Below are positions 15,238 to 24,492 of a stretch of DNA of 64,000 nt, one piece after another. The position numbers were made by a program, and so were the translations under genes. The notes under the pieces were generated by a model, which did no database searches, had not been told where the DNA came from, and saw only the letters and a list, made by a program, of their open reading frames with translations. Source of the stretch: Bin87 sp034423595 (GTDB lineage Bacteria; Chloroflexota; Dehalococcoidia; Lucifugimonadales; UBA3495). The DNA lies in NCBI GenBank assembly GCA_965207025.1, contig OZ242258.1, forward strand, positions 2,976,001 to 3,040,000, read 5' to 3'. Numbering within the stretch: the stretch's first letter is position 1; every line of letters begins with the position of its first letter.

Positions 15238-17478
15238 ATGTTGAAACTGACGTTACCCAATCCGAAGGAACTGGCCCGGCGCTGGCCGCCGGGCCGGTCC
15301 CCATCGCAAACCGTTGACGATACGGCGGAACCCGCCGAACCCAAGCCACCGCCCCCATTGTCCCTGTTCTTCATGCTGTCCCATCTAGAGGATGACGGCC
15401 CGGTGCGGCTGGACGGGGTGAAGCTGTCGGTGGTGGAGGTGATGGGGCTGGAGCTGGACGAACCCAAGCTGGGCGCCTTCGCCGGTTCCCTGAACGCGGT
15501 GGACTTCCCGGTGCAACTGCTGGTCAGGCAGCACCCGCCGGTGTTGCAGGGTTTGAGGGACAAGCTGACCGAGGCCCAGCCGGACGACCTGCCTCAACGG
15601 ACCAGGGACGCCGCCGACAGCCTGAGCCGATTGCTGACCACCCTGGAAACCCGGGAGGGCATCCTGGACCGGCGCTTCTACGCCGTCTGCGAGCATGGCC
15701 GCGCCGACGAGCTGCGGGCGCTGTTGGTACGGGCCGGTCTCGGCGTCTTCCCACTGAGCGGAAATTCCCTCAAGTTGTTGCTGCTGGCCTGCGCCCTGGG
15801 CGGCTCACCCGATGAAAGGGACGAGGAAGCCGAGATGGAAGTCGAGGTCAACCGCCGGGACATCCGCATCGGCAATCACCTGACCCGCTCGTTGCACCTG
15901 GGCAAGTGGCCCCGCAGCCTGGCCCCCGGTTTCCTGCAAGGCTTGATGGCCGCCGGAGCGGCCATGGACCTGTCGGTGCATTTGGGCGCCATCCCCACGG
16001 AACAGGCCGCCCGCACCCTGGAGTGGCAGAAGGTCCGCTTCGAGTCCGCCCAGTCCCTCTCCTTCAAGCGGGGCCGCTCCATGTCCCCGGAGGCGGAGAT
16101 TGCCCTGGAGGACGTTTCCCGCCTGCGCGACGAGGTGCAGAGAGGAAGGGAAAGGCTGTTCCACGCCTCGTTGTCGGTGACGCTCCACGCCGACGACCTG
16201 GACACGCTGAAGGACCTGACCCAGAAGGCCCGGGCTCACTTCGCCGCCACTCTGGGCAAGCTGGACTACCTGGCCTTCCGGCAACGCGAGGGACTGCTGT
16301 CCACCCTGCCCCTGGGCCTGAACGCCGTGGCGACGTGGCGGACGCTGGACACCTCCAGCCTGGCGAGACTGTTTCCCTTCTCCCCGCCGGACCTGGACAC
16401 CAGGAGCGGCACCCTCTACGGCATCGACCTGCGGGCCTGCGCTCCCATCGTCTACGACCCCTTCGACGGCACCCACCTCAACGCCAACACCGCCGTCCTG
16501 GCCCGCTCCGGCAGCGGCAAGAGTTTCGCCACCAAGCTGGGCGTGCTGCGCGGCGTCTGCCGTGGCGTCAGGGCCTACGTCATAGACCCCGAGGGCGAGT
16601 ACACCGACATGGCCCGCGCCGCCGGCGGACGGGTGCTTTCTCCCGGCGTGCCCGGCCAGGGTATGAACCCCTTTGTCATCGACCGGGGCGACAGCGAGGA
16701 GCTGTTGCAGCGCATCGGCAGCCTCAGACGGCTCATTGAGGTGATGGTGGGGGAAAGGCTGTCCGCCGAGCGCCGTTCCAGCCTGGACCACGCTCTGGCC
16801 TCGTACTACGCCGAAAAACGGGAGCGGACCGGATTCCGTGATTTCTACGGCTACCTGGAAGGGGTGTCGCCGGAAATCGCCCACCTGCTGCGGCCCTTCG
16901 CCACCGGCAGCCTCCGGGACCTGCTCTCCGACGAGGGCGACGACCTGCTGGCCCGCGAAGCCCTGGTCACGGTGTTCGACCTGCACCTGCTGGAGCCGGA
17001 ACTGCGTCCCGCCGCCGCCATGGTCTGCACCGAGACGGTGTGGGCCGCCGCCGCCCAGGACCCCCGTCCCCGTCTGCTGGTGGTGGACGAGGTGTGGAGC
17101 ATCATGCAACACCCGGAGGGCGCGGCATTCATGGTGTCGATGGCGAAACGCGCCCGCAAGCACCGGCTGGGATTGCAGTTCATCACCCAGGACGTGCAGG
17201 ACCTCCTCTCCGAGGATTCCTCCCGCACCATCACCGGACATTCGGGAAGAGCGCTGTTGCAGAACGCCGCCTTCAAGCTGCTGCTCCAGCAGGACGCGGC
17301 GGCCATCAGCACCGTGGGCGAAGCCTTCGATTTGCCGGAAGAACTGCAACGCTGGCTCCTGTCCTGTCCCCGGGGCGACGGGCTGCTGTTGGCAAGGGGC
17401 AACCGCTTTCCCGTCCGCATCGAGGCCACCCCCGAGGAAACCGAGGTCATCGAGTGGCGGCCCGGCCCCAGGCACTAG
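15238..17478 (+). CDS. virB4: VirB4-family secretion ATPase
   Basis: 746 residues; ATG at 15238 with GGGAGGTG upstream. Walker A RSGSGKS at about residues 423-429; Walker B LLVVDEVW at about 614-621, followed by the MQHPEGAAF segment and TQDVQDLL with its Gln/Asp sensor. The N-terminal 400 residues form the VirB4 N-domain, including RRDIRIGNHLTRSLHLGKWP. It is the energising ATPase for pilus assembly and DNA transfer, acting at the inner face of the membrane. The complete motifs suggest a functional protein. Confidence 0.92.
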   Translation: MLKLTLPNPKELARRWPPGRSPSQTVDDTAEPAEPKPPPPLSLFFMLSHLEDDGPVRLDGVKLSVVEVMGLELDEPKLGAFAGSLNAVDFPVQLLVRQHPPVLQGLRDKLTEAQPDDLPQRTRDAADSLSRLLTTLETREGILDRRFYAVCEHGRADELRALLVRAGLGVFPLSGNSLKLLLLACALGGSPDERDEEAEMEVEVNRRDIRIGNHLTRSLHLGKWPRSLAPGFLQGLMAAGAAMDLSVHLGAIPTEQAARTLEWQKVRFESAQSLSFKRGRSMSPEAEIALEDVSRLRDEVQRGRERLFHASLSVTLHADDLDTLKDLTQKARAHFAATLGKLDYLAFRQREGLLSTLPLGLNAVATWRTLDTSSLARLFPFSPPDLDTRSGTLYGIDLRACAPIVYDPFDGTHLNANTAVLARSGSGKSFATKLGVLRGVCRGVRAYVIDPEGEYTDMARAAGGRVLSPGVPGQGMNPFVIDRGDSEELLQRIGSLRRLIEVMVGERLSAERRSSLDHALASYYAEKRERTGFRDFYGYLEGVSPEIAHLLRPFATGSLRDLLSDEGDDLLAREALVTVFDLHLLEPELRPAAAMVCTETVWAAAAQDPRPRLLVVDEVWSIMQHPEGAAFMVSMAKRARKHRLGLQFITQDVQDLLSEDSSRTITGHSGRALLQNAAFKLLLQQDAAAISTVGEAFDLPEELQRWLLSCPRGDGLLLARGNRFPVRIEATPEETEVIEWRPGPRH

Positions 17479-17541
17479 CCGGTAAGGGCCAACGATACAG
17501 ATACCAACACCGAACCCATAGATAGCGAAAGGAAGGAAGGT

Positions 17542-20262
17542 ATGAATTTGCAACTGAACCCCAGGCGGATATTTCTCGGCAACCCCCAGCGCAGCGCCCC
17601 GGTGCTCCTCGCGGTGACGCCGCCCCGCACCGGCGAGCGCACCATGCTGGGCGTGGAGAACCTGCTGCAGTCCATCGCCGTCCCCGAACCCTTCTCCCTG
17701 GAACTGGCCGGCACATCCGACGGCGTCACCCTGCTGGCCCGCTGCCTGGACCGGGAGGTGGTGCGTGGCCAGATCGCCGCCCACTACCCCCAGGCCCGCA
17801 TCCAGGAGGTGTCCGTGGACGAGGACCCCATCTTCGTCCACCGGGGCGAACAGGCGTGGGGCATGACCCTGCGGGCCTCCGGGCCGGACTACGTGCCCCT
17901 GCGCACCTTCCGGGACGACGACCTGCTGGACCCCGGCTCCGACCCTCTCATCGCCATCATCGGCGCCCTGTCCAACCTGCGCCCCGGCGAGCGGGTCCTG
18001 GCCCGGCTGCTGCTGCGCTCCCTGGGTCCCGACTGGTCCCAGGCCCACCAGCAGAAAGCCTTCAGCAACCCTGGCTACCAGCGCCCCGACCCCTCCTACA
18101 CCTACCAGACCCGGCCCCTGCAACTGGACGGCGTGACCATGGCCGTGCTGGGTGTGGCCGCCCTGGTTGCGCTGCGGGGCTACCTGTGGGTGCAGCAGGG
18201 GGAAATCCTCAAGACGGCGCTCCTGGCCGCCGGTTCCGCCCTGGGCCTGGCCGTGGCAGGCTGGGGCTGGTGGCGCTGGAAGCAGGCCCGGAGCCGCGTT
18301 TACGACCCCCTGATCATCAAGGAGAAGGTGGGCCGCATCGCCTTCGACGGCGAGTTGGAGCTCATCGCCGTGCTGCCCGAAGACCCCGACCCCAAGGAGG
18401 GACTCAAGCGGGCGAAAGAAGTCCTGGAGCCGGTGGCCGCCGCCTACCGCCACTACGACCATCCCGCCGGAGCGCGCTTCAAGGCCAGCCGGGTCCGGCC
18501 CATCGTTCCCGTGATGAACCTTCACCCCGCCGGCCCAGGTCTCTTCGGCAAGCGCAGCGTCCTGGGCGTCCGCGAGGCGGCGGCCCTGTGGCACCCGCCC
18601 GGCGCCCGGGACGAGACGCCCCTGCTGGAACGCTCCGGTTCCCGAGCCCTTTTGCCCTCGGCCAAGGGCGTCCGGGGCGGCGCCCTGGTGGGCGACACCA
18701 CGGCGGGCCGGTCCAGGGATATCCACTTTCCCGAGGACCTGCTGCGCCGCCACCACCTCTACGTGGCCCGCACCCGCATGGGCAAGTCCACCCTGATGCA
18801 CCACATCGTCAGCCACAAGCTCAGGGAGAAGGCGGCAGGCCGGGACCACGACGCCATCGTGGTCATCGACCCCCACGCCGACCTGGTAGCCGGACTGCTG
18901 GAGCAGGTGCCGGAGGCCATCGCCGACAAGGTGAAGCTCATCGACCTGGCCGACCCTCGCGGCGTTCCCGGCATCAACCTGCTGGACGCCCGCGTTTTCG
19001 CCGACCGGGACCGCACCGCCGACTCGGTGGTGCGGGTCGCCCACGGCCTCTGGGACCAGTGGGGGCCACGGATGCAGTCCATCCTGGAGCACACCGTCAA
19101 GAGCCTCCACGAGGCCAACAAGCACCCCACCACCGCCGACGATGAGCAGTTCACCCTGCTGGACGGCCTGTCTCTGCTGTCCGACGACAACTACCGCACC
19201 GGCGTCCTGACCCGGGTCTCTGACCCTTTCCTGCTGGACTGGTGGGGCGGCATATTCGCCAGTTGGCGCCGCGACTACCAGGGCGACGCCCTGGCCCCGG
19301 TGCAGACCCGGCTCTCCTACTACGCCTCCTCGGAGAAGGCCCGGGCCATCCTGGGCCAGCCCCGCTCCACCATCGACCTGCGGCAGACCATCCGCGAGGG
19401 CGGCGTGCTGCTGGTGTCCACCGCCCAGGGCGCCGTGGGCCGGGACGTGGCCGCCCTGGTTGGCGCGTCGTTGCTCAACCTGGTGGACGCGGTGATCCGG
19501 GAGCAGGGCAGCCTGCCGCCGCAGGAACGACGCGGCGCCCTGGTCGTGGTTGACGAGATGCAGTCCATGCCCGGCGTGGACTACGAAAGTATGTTGTCGG
19601 AGCTTGGAAAATTCGGCGCTAGTTTCATCCTGGCGACCCAGAGCCTGGCCAAACTGGAGGACCTGTCCTACACCATGCGCGACACCATCCTGGCCAACGT
19701 GGGCTGCCTGGCCGTGTTCCAGGTGGCCGGCAGCGACGCCCGGCAACTGGTGTGGGAGCTGGGCAAGGACCACGTTTCCGAGGACGACGTGGTATCCCTG
19801 GACGTGCACCACTGTTACGTCCGCGCCACCGTGGGCACCGAGCGGATGCCGCCCTTCTCCATGATGGTGCGGAAGCCCGAGCCGGGCAGCCTGGCGGTGG
19901 CCCACCGCATCCGCGACGGCGCCTCGGCGTATCTCACGCCGGAGACGGAGATCGCCGCCCAGCAGGAGCGGGGCCGCCAGCGGGTCCAGGAGTGGCGCCG
20001 GGAGGTGGAGCGCATTCGCCGGAGCCAGAACCCGCCGCCGGACCAGGGCAAGGGCGAGGCGTCCAAGAACCTGGGTCGCAACGAGCCGCGCAGCAAGCAC
20101 TTCCAGCCTCCCACCGGAGGGACGAAGCCGGAGCAGTCTGACGAAGTGCAGCCCGACGCGGACGACGAGGCCGAAGCCGAGGGGGATGGTCTCAGCGAGT
20201 ATCGCCAACTTCTCATTGAACGCCAGCAGGCGGACGCGGGCGACGAGGAGGACCGTGAATGA
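17542..20262 (+). CDS. VirD4/TraG-like coupling ATPase
   Basis: 906 residues; ATG at 17542 after AAGGAAGG. A paired hydrophobic region lies at about 195-245 (VTMAVLGVAALVALRGYLWV; TALLAAGSALGLAVAGWGWW). Walker A RTRMGKS at about 410-416 and Walker B ALVVVDEM at about 666-673 bracket a HerA/TraG-type motor; ATQSLAKLEDL follows as sensor. The charged C-terminus (SDEVQPDADDEAEAEGDG) is likely disordered and may bind partners. It couples the DNA substrate to the VirB4 channel. It shares an ATGA overlap with the replication-relaxation gene. Confidence 0.88.
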   Translation: MNLQLNPRRIFLGNPQRSAPVLLAVTPPRTGERTMLGVENLLQSIAVPEPFSLELAGTSDGVTLLARCLDREVVRGQIAAHYPQARIQEVSVDEDPIFVHRGEQAWGMTLRASGPDYVPLRTFRDDDLLDPGSDPLIAIIGALSNLRPGERVLARLLLRSLGPDWSQAHQQKAFSNPGYQRPDPSYTYQTRPLQLDGVTMAVLGVAALVALRGYLWVQQGEILKTALLAAGSALGLAVAGWGWWRWKQARSRVYDPLIIKEKVGRIAFDGELELIAVLPEDPDPKEGLKRAKEVLEPVAAAYRHYDHPAGARFKASRVRPIVPVMNLHPAGPGLFGKRSVLGVREAAALWHPPGARDETPLLERSGSRALLPSAKGVRGGALVGDTTAGRSRDIHFPEDLLRRHHLYVARTRMGKSTLMHHIVSHKLREKAAGRDHDAIVVIDPHADLVAGLLEQVPEAIADKVKLIDLADPRGVPGINLLDARVFADRDRTADSVVRVAHGLWDQWGPRMQSILEHTVKSLHEANKHPTTADDEQFTLLDGLSLLSDDNYRTGVLTRVSDPFLLDWWGGIFASWRRDYQGDALAPVQTRLSYYASSEKARAILGQPRSTIDLRQTIREGGVLLVSTAQGAVGRDVAALVGASLLNLVDAVIREQGSLPPQERRGALVVVDEMQSMPGVDYESMLSELGKFGASFILATQSLAKLEDLSYTMRDTILANVGCLAVFQVAGSDARQLVWELGKDHVSEDDVVSLDVHHCYVRATVGTERMPPFSMMVRKPEPGSLAVAHRIRDGASAYLTPETEIAAQQERGRQRVQEWRREVERIRRSQNPPPDQGKGEASKNLGRNEPRSKHFQPPTGGTKPEQSDEVQPDADDEAEAEGDGLSEYRQLLIERQQADAGDEEDRE

Positions 20263-21896
20263 CGCCCAATCTCTGCGAAGCCGACGCATTGCGGTGGCTG
20301 GCCGATATGCCCTTACTGGACCGGCTGGAACTGGCCGCCCTCACCGGCTGGTCCCGGGGCGCGGTGTACGACGCAGTTGCAAAACTGGAAGACCGGGGGA
20401 TGGTGGAAGCCGTCCCCCACGCATCTCCCCTAGTAGCCCCCACCCGACGCCATTTTCTTACCGCCGCCGGGGTGGAGCGGCTGGCCGAGTTGGATGGCGT
20501 ATCCCTTGAGGAACCGCTTTTCCTGGTGCCCGTGTCAAAGCAGTGGCGGCGGGGCCTGCTGGAACGCCTGGACGCCGTGGCCGTCATCTACCGGCTGGCG
20601 TCAGCCATCAACCAGGTGTTTCACCCGCTGGCCTTCCGCTGGTATCGGGCCATGCCCCTGGACGCCGCTATCGCACTGCCCGACGGCAGGACCCTGGAGG
20701 TGGTCCGCCAGGGCGACACCGCCGACCGCACCGCCTTTGCCAAGCGCCTCTGGCGGCTGGGGCAGTCGGCGCCCACCAGCGCCGTACTGATGCTGCTGCC
20801 CGACGAGGTGCGGCTGCGCCAAGCCCGCAGACTGGCGGCGGCTTTGCCCACACCCGTTTTCCTGGCCCTGGAGGGCGACGCCGCTTCCGCCGGGGCCGGG
20901 GTCTCCGTCTGGCGCACTCCCTCCGGCCCCGCGCCCCTTGATTTGGCGACGGCGTTGGATCACACCGGGCCGCCCCGCTCCTGGCCTATCAGGAAACCTC
21001 CGCAACGGGCCGCAATGCCCGATGCCCTCGACCCCGCGGCTGGCTTCCTGTTGCCGTCCCTACTCAAGCCGGTGGAGAAGCGGGCCGTGGACCTGCTGGC
21101 CGACTGGCCTTGGCTGTCGCCCCAGCGCCTGGGCGCAATGCTGGGTGTAAAACGCTCCCGCCTGTCCCAGATTACGCGGCGTTTGGCGGAGCTACGCCTG
21201 CTGGTTGACGTTGCCGTGGAAGGCGAGCGTCGCCTGGCCCTCTCCGATAGCGGGCTGGTGATGCTGGCACGCCGGGACCGCACCTCGGTGGGCGACGCCC
21301 GCAAGCGGTGGAGCGCCCGGCCCCTGGACCCCGACGCCCCCCTGGACTGGCGGAACGTCGCCGGAACCCGGACCCGTCAATTGCTCCGTAACGTCGAGCA
21401 CACCGCCGCCGTCCACGCCTTTGTCGCTGCCCTGTGCCGCCAGGCCCGTGCCCGCTCCCGGGAGATCGTGCAACTGGACCCGCCCCGCCGGGCGTCCCGC
21501 TACTTCCGGCACGAAGGGAAGCTCCGCTCGGTGCATCCCGACGCCTTTGGAATTATCCGCCGAGTCGAAGGCGTATGGCCCTTCTTCCTGGAGTGGGAGC
21601 GCCGGGCGGTACGGCCGGCCACCATGGCCGCCCGCATCGGCCCCTACCTGCGTTACTACGCCACTCCCAGGCCCACCGACGACCACGGCGCCCAGCCCCA
21701 GGTCCTGGTGGTCTTCGACGACGACATCGCCCTGACCCACTTCCTGGCAGTCGCCGCCCGAGAGATGGAACGGGCGCGGGTCAGGGTGCCGCTGCTGGCC
21801 TCCCACCGTGATCTGGTGCAGAGCGTAGGGCCGCTGGGCCGGGCCTGGACTGCCCGCAGCGGCGACCCGCCGGACTACGCTTTTGAACCCCGGTGA
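20259..21896 (+). CDS. Replication-relaxation family protein
   Basis: 545 residues; ATG at 20259 overlaps the coupling ATPase stop. The N-terminal winged-helix segment LELAALTGWSRGAVYDAVAK and LEDRGMVEAV precedes the Replic_Relax (PF13814-like) core with RHFLTAAGVERLAELDG. A second HTH-like part (GAMLGVKRSRLSQITRRLAE) follows, then ASRYFRHEGKLRSVHPDAFG and PFFLEWERRA. The family is linked to plasmid replication initiation or DNA relaxation. As no standard relaxase is present, this is the best candidate for the DNA-initiation function, but no catalytic Tyr can be assigned with confidence. Confidence 0.75.
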   Translation: MTPNLCEADALRWLADMPLLDRLELAALTGWSRGAVYDAVAKLEDRGMVEAVPHASPLVAPTRRHFLTAAGVERLAELDGVSLEEPLFLVPVSKQWRRGLLERLDAVAVIYRLASAINQVFHPLAFRWYRAMPLDAAIALPDGRTLEVVRQGDTADRTAFAKRLWRLGQSAPTSAVLMLLPDEVRLRQARRLAAALPTPVFLALEGDAASAGAGVSVWRTPSGPAPLDLATALDHTGPPRSWPIRKPPQRAAMPDALDPAAGFLLPSLLKPVEKRAVDLLADWPWLSPQRLGAMLGVKRSRLSQITRRLAELRLLVDVAVEGERRLALSDSGLVMLARRDRTSVGDARKRWSARPLDPDAPLDWRNVAGTRTRQLLRNVEHTAAVHAFVAALCRQARARSREIVQLDPPRRASRYFRHEGKLRSVHPDAFGIIRRVEGVWPFFLEWERRAVRPATMAARIGPYLRYYATPRPTDDHGAQPQVLVVFDDDIALTHFLAVAAREMERARVRVPLLASHRDLVQSVGPLGRAWTARSGDPPDYAFEPR

Positions 21897-21927
21897 GCCG
21901 CCATCCCCAACCGACAAGGAGGAACCC

Positions 21928-22692
21928 ATGAGAATCTACTACGTGATGGAGACCCGGGGTCACCGCTGCCACGTCCTTTCAGCCCTGGGTGTGGACCCTC
22001 GGGCCTGGAACCGGCTGCACCGCCGCGTGCTGCGCTGGCGGCAGGAACTGGAACACTATTACGGCATCTCCGCCGACGGCGAACTGCGCCCTTGCGACCT
22101 GATTTGCGGTGTCCCGCAAAACAAGCCGGTCTGCCATCGCGGGTGTCGCCGGCACCCGGCATCCCTCCTCGGGGCGCAAGCGGCTGCCGAGGGATTGCAC
22201 GTTGTCGAGGACTTTGCCGTGGAGACCGGCGGCGTCCAGGTGATCAACGTCTGCCTGAAGATTGACGAAACGCCGGCCCATCGCCGGGTCGCCCTGGACC
22301 GCCTCTTCAACCGCATCAATGCCACCGCCTCCCACGAAGGCGGCTACGCCCTTCTCGTCTTCGGACAGGAACCCGACGAGACGGTGAGCAGTACCTACGG
22401 GCGGCTGCGAGGCTACAACCCGGTGCCCGTGCGCGTCGGCGCCTGCGGCGACGGCTGGCACACCCGCAACCTTCCCATCGACCGGATCATCGGCGGCCCC
22501 CTCTTCCGGGACCCCGGCGCCGACTGCCTGCTCCAGGTTGCCAGCCTGGTGGCCCACGCGCTGCTGTGGCGGGAGGAACCTTCCGCCAGCGGTGCGGACT
22601 CCGGTGAAAGCGCCGGAATCTTCACCGTCCTGGACCGTGCTCTGAACCGCAGGGCGTCAAGGAACGACCCCCACGGGGTGGTCAGAAGGTGA
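21928..22692 (+). CDS. DUF3800-like protein
   Basis: 254 residues from the ATG at 21928 (AAGGAGG upstream). A weak RNase H-like pattern: MRIYYVMETRGHRCHV at the start, RVALDRLFNRINATA in the middle, and near the end NLPIDRIIGGPLFRDPGADC followed by LLQVASLVAHALLW, which is the typical DUF3800 ending. DUF3800 proteins are widespread on mobile elements and function is not settled. It closes the secretion operon; a strong hairpin follows at 22725. Confidence 0.6.
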   Translation: MRIYYVMETRGHRCHVLSALGVDPRAWNRLHRRVLRWRQELEHYYGISADGELRPCDLICGVPQNKPVCHRGCRRHPASLLGAQAAAEGLHVVEDFAVETGGVQVINVCLKIDETPAHRRVALDRLFNRINATASHEGGYALLVFGQEPDETVSSTYGRLRGYNPVPVRVGACGDGWHTRNLPIDRIIGGPLFRDPGADCLLQVASLVAHALLWREEPSASGADSGESAGIFTVLDRALNRRASRNDPHGVVRR

Positions 22693-22724
22693 AGAAAGGC
22701 AGGGAGATTTGGAAGCGAGAGAAA

Positions 22725-22754
22725 AGGGCCGGACGAAATCGAACGTCCGGCCCT
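22725..22754 (+). terminator. Strong hairpin ending the secretion operon
   Basis: An 11-bp perfect stem, AGGGCCGGACG (22725-22735) with CGTCCGGCCCT (22744-22754), loop of eight bases, 32 bases after the DUF3800-like stop. The tail is only mildly T-rich (CTGTCGTGTTGTTCC). Confidence 0.65.
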
Positions 22755-22864
22755 CTGTCGTGTTGTTCCTGATGGATTACTTCAACTCCTCAAGCGTTCT
22801 CAGTACGCCTATCAGCAAGAATACCGATTTGTCATCACAACTCACGGCGACCCACCGGTGCCGG

Positions 22865-22894
22865 TTGACCTTCCGGCCCAGGCGCCAATAAGAT
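22865..22894 (+). promoter_or_regulatory. Sigma70-type promoter of the HEPN module
   Basis: TTGACC at 22865-22870, an 18-base spacer and TAAGAT at 22889-22894, placed 34 bases before the TTG start at 22928. No other gene lies between. Confidence 0.55.
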
Positions 22895-22927
22895 CTCACT
22901 ACATAATCCGGCGCGGAGGTCCAAGCA

Positions 22928-23215
22928 TTGAACGCATCTCAAGCAACCCTGGCCCACATTTCCGACTTGGTTCGCATGGAGCTGGCCGCCTACCTGCCCG
23001 CTGATTTCGTCATCGCCGAGGTAACCTCGGAATCCCTGCCCGGTCCTGACGGCGACGATTACATCAGGACCACCGTAATCTTCGAGGACGACCATCCCGA
23101 ACTTGACGCGCGGGCGCTCAACAAATTCTCCCTGCGCATCGACCCGCTGTGCGCGGAACGGGGCCTCGACCGACCGACCATCGCCTACGCGGACCGGAGC
23201 GAAATTCCGGCATGA
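22928..23215 (+). CDS. Putative antidote or partner of the HEPN protein
   Basis: 95 residues with a TTG start supported by GGAGGT. The protein is acidic, with a central GPDGDDYIRTTVIFEDDHPE and a C-terminal DRPTIAYADRSEI. It lacks the GSxARG motif of MNT nucleotidyltransferases, the usual partner of HEPN toxins. Its stop overlaps the ATG of the HEPN gene (ATGA). The pair has its own promoter between the secretion operon and the HTH stack, a typical addiction-module position. An antitoxin role is inference. Confidence 0.6.
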   Translation: MNASQATLAHISDLVRMELAAYLPADFVIAEVTSESLPGPDGDDYIRTTVIFEDDHPELDARALNKFSLRIDPLCAERGLDRPTIAYADRSEIPA

Positions 23216-23724
23216 CCACCGGGGCGACCCAGCCGGCCTTTCAACCCCCAGCTCCAATCAACTGGGCGGAACTCATCGCCGTTGGACGGGGAACCCTCAT
23301 CCCCCATCCTCCGGCCACTCAACCCTCGACCGGAGCCATCCGGCGGGCCATCAGCACCGCCTACTACGCGGCGTTCCACGCCCTGGCCGCCAGCAACGCC
23401 GACGCGCTCATCGGTCCCGCCCATGACCAACTGACCGCCGAGGCCTGGTTTCGCATCTACCGGGGTCTAGACCACAACCATGCCAAATCTCAACTGCAAC
23501 AGAACCGCGCCTACCTGCCAGCCGACGCCCAGGTCTTCGCCGACCTGTTCCGCGATCTCCAGAACGAGCGCCACAACGCGGACTACAATCCTCGGGCAAG
23601 TCCGACCGCTCGGACGGCGGCCACCTGGCTGAACAAAGCAGAAGCCGCCATCGTGGACTTCCTTCAGGTCAGCCGAAGCGAACGTGCCGCAATCGCCATA
23701 CTCACCCTGACCAGGACGCGGTGA
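23212..23724 (+). CDS. HEPN-domain protein
   Basis: 170 residues from the ATG at 23212. The HEPN fold is indicated by RRAISTAYYAAFHALAA (helix 1-2) and by RDLQNERHNADY near residue 120, which contains the Rx4-6H ribonuclease motif. Family knowledge: many HEPN proteins are RNases acting as toxins or in phage defence. The catalytic Arg and His are retained, so activity is plausible. It is translationally coupled to the 95-residue partner. Confidence 0.78.
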   Translation: MTTGATQPAFQPPAPINWAELIAVGRGTLIPHPPATQPSTGAIRRAISTAYYAAFHALAASNADALIGPAHDQLTAEAWFRIYRGLDHNHAKSQLQQNRAYLPADAQVFADLFRDLQNERHNADYNPRASPTARTAATWLNKAEAAIVDFLQVSRSERAAIAILTLTRTR

Positions 23725-24137
23725 ACACCCGGAATGCCCGGAGTTGCGCGGGGCCGATTTGACTGGCGCGTGACGCCGGACAATCGGCTACTGAGGTATT
23801 CCCAGACTGGATGGCGAGGACTTTTCCACGTCCGGTAAAGGCCGCTACCCTCCATGTCGCCCCCCATGAAACCCTTCATGTTACCCCCCATGTGCGGCGG
23901 CCCATCCCCGTCTTGCAGACTGTTCTTTCCAGTGATATTGGTGGCGGTGGTCGTTCCTGGGGGGCTGGAACTGAGCCAGGTGTGGTCGGCGGTGTCTCTA
24001 ACCGCCATGGAAGTCCTGTTGAGCGCGGTAATCGCGGGACCCATTGAGACGGTTCCTGCCGGAATGGGGAAACCTGTCCCAGAACCCATGCAACCACTCA
24101 GAAGGCCAGCGAGGAAAGGATGGGTTATGCTGAGCGA
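23725..24137. other. Gene-free stretch after the HEPN module
   Basis: A 178-codon frame on the minus strand (24200 to 23664) crosses a 12-bp terminator stem and overlaps the HEPN gene, so I do not call it. The region holds a CCCCCCATG motif repeated at about 23859-23893. A short lipoprotein gene on the minus strand cannot be excluded, but no start codon with a ribosome site supports it. Confidence 0.35.
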
Positions 24138-24167
24138 AAGGCCGGACTGAGGAAACAGTCCGGCCTT
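24138..24167. terminator. Bidirectional terminator after the HTH gene stack
   Basis: A 12-bp perfect stem, AAGGCCGGACTG (24138-24149) with CAGTCCGGCCTT (24156-24167), loop AGGAAA. It lies 30 bases past the last HTH gene and shares its GGCCGGAC core with the hairpin at 22725. Confidence 0.7.
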
Positions 24168-24196
24168 GCAATTGCGGCGGGTCCCGAAGACTCGCG

Positions 24197-24484
24197 TCAA
24201 TCACCCAGCAGGTCGCTACCACCCTCCGGCTCCCGCGCCTCCGGCAACAGCAGGTGGAGCAGCCCCATAGCGGCGGCCAGACCGAACAGGGACACCAGGT
24301 GGCCGGAGCCTGGGGCGGCCCCGGCCTTCCAGCGGAACACCAGGCGTGCGCTTACTTTCAGCCGCCGGGCCAGGCCCCGCCAACTGAAACCGGCGGCCTG
24401 CCGGAAGTTGTCCAGCCGGTCAGGGAAGTCCGGCGGGAACTCCTCCGGCTCGATGTGATAGACCCACTGCTGGCGGCGGCTCAT
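24197..24484 (-). CDS. HTH mini-protein, paralogue D
   Basis: 95 residues. The pattern DFPDRLDNFRQAAGFSWRGL followed by ARRLKVSARLVFRWKAGAAP is the same HTH unit as in the three genes upstream. After it comes GHLVSLFGLAAAMGLLHLLL, the hydrophobic helix that ends each paralogue. Upstream ribosome site is poor. It is the last gene of the stack before a terminator. Confidence 0.7.
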   Translation of the reverse strand: MSRRQQWVYHIEPEEFPPDFPDRLDNFRQAAGFSWRGLARRLKVSARLVFRWKAGAAPGSGHLVSLFGLAAAMGLLHLLLPEAREPEGGSDLLGD

Positions 24485-24492
24485 GGGACTAT

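Noticed and set aside
15805..20289. A 1494-codon open frame on the minus strand opposite virB4 and the coupling ATPase
   Set aside because: It is antisense to two genes with complete ATPase motifs; its composition (Gly/Gln/His/Val-rich, no domains) is that expected of the reverse frame of GC-rich codons.
23664..24200. A 178-codon minus-strand frame with an MGGNMKGFMGGDMEG segment
   Set aside because: It spans a 12-bp terminator stem and overlaps the end of the HEPN gene; no ribosome site or usable internal start was found. The Met/Gly segment comes from a short DNA repeat.
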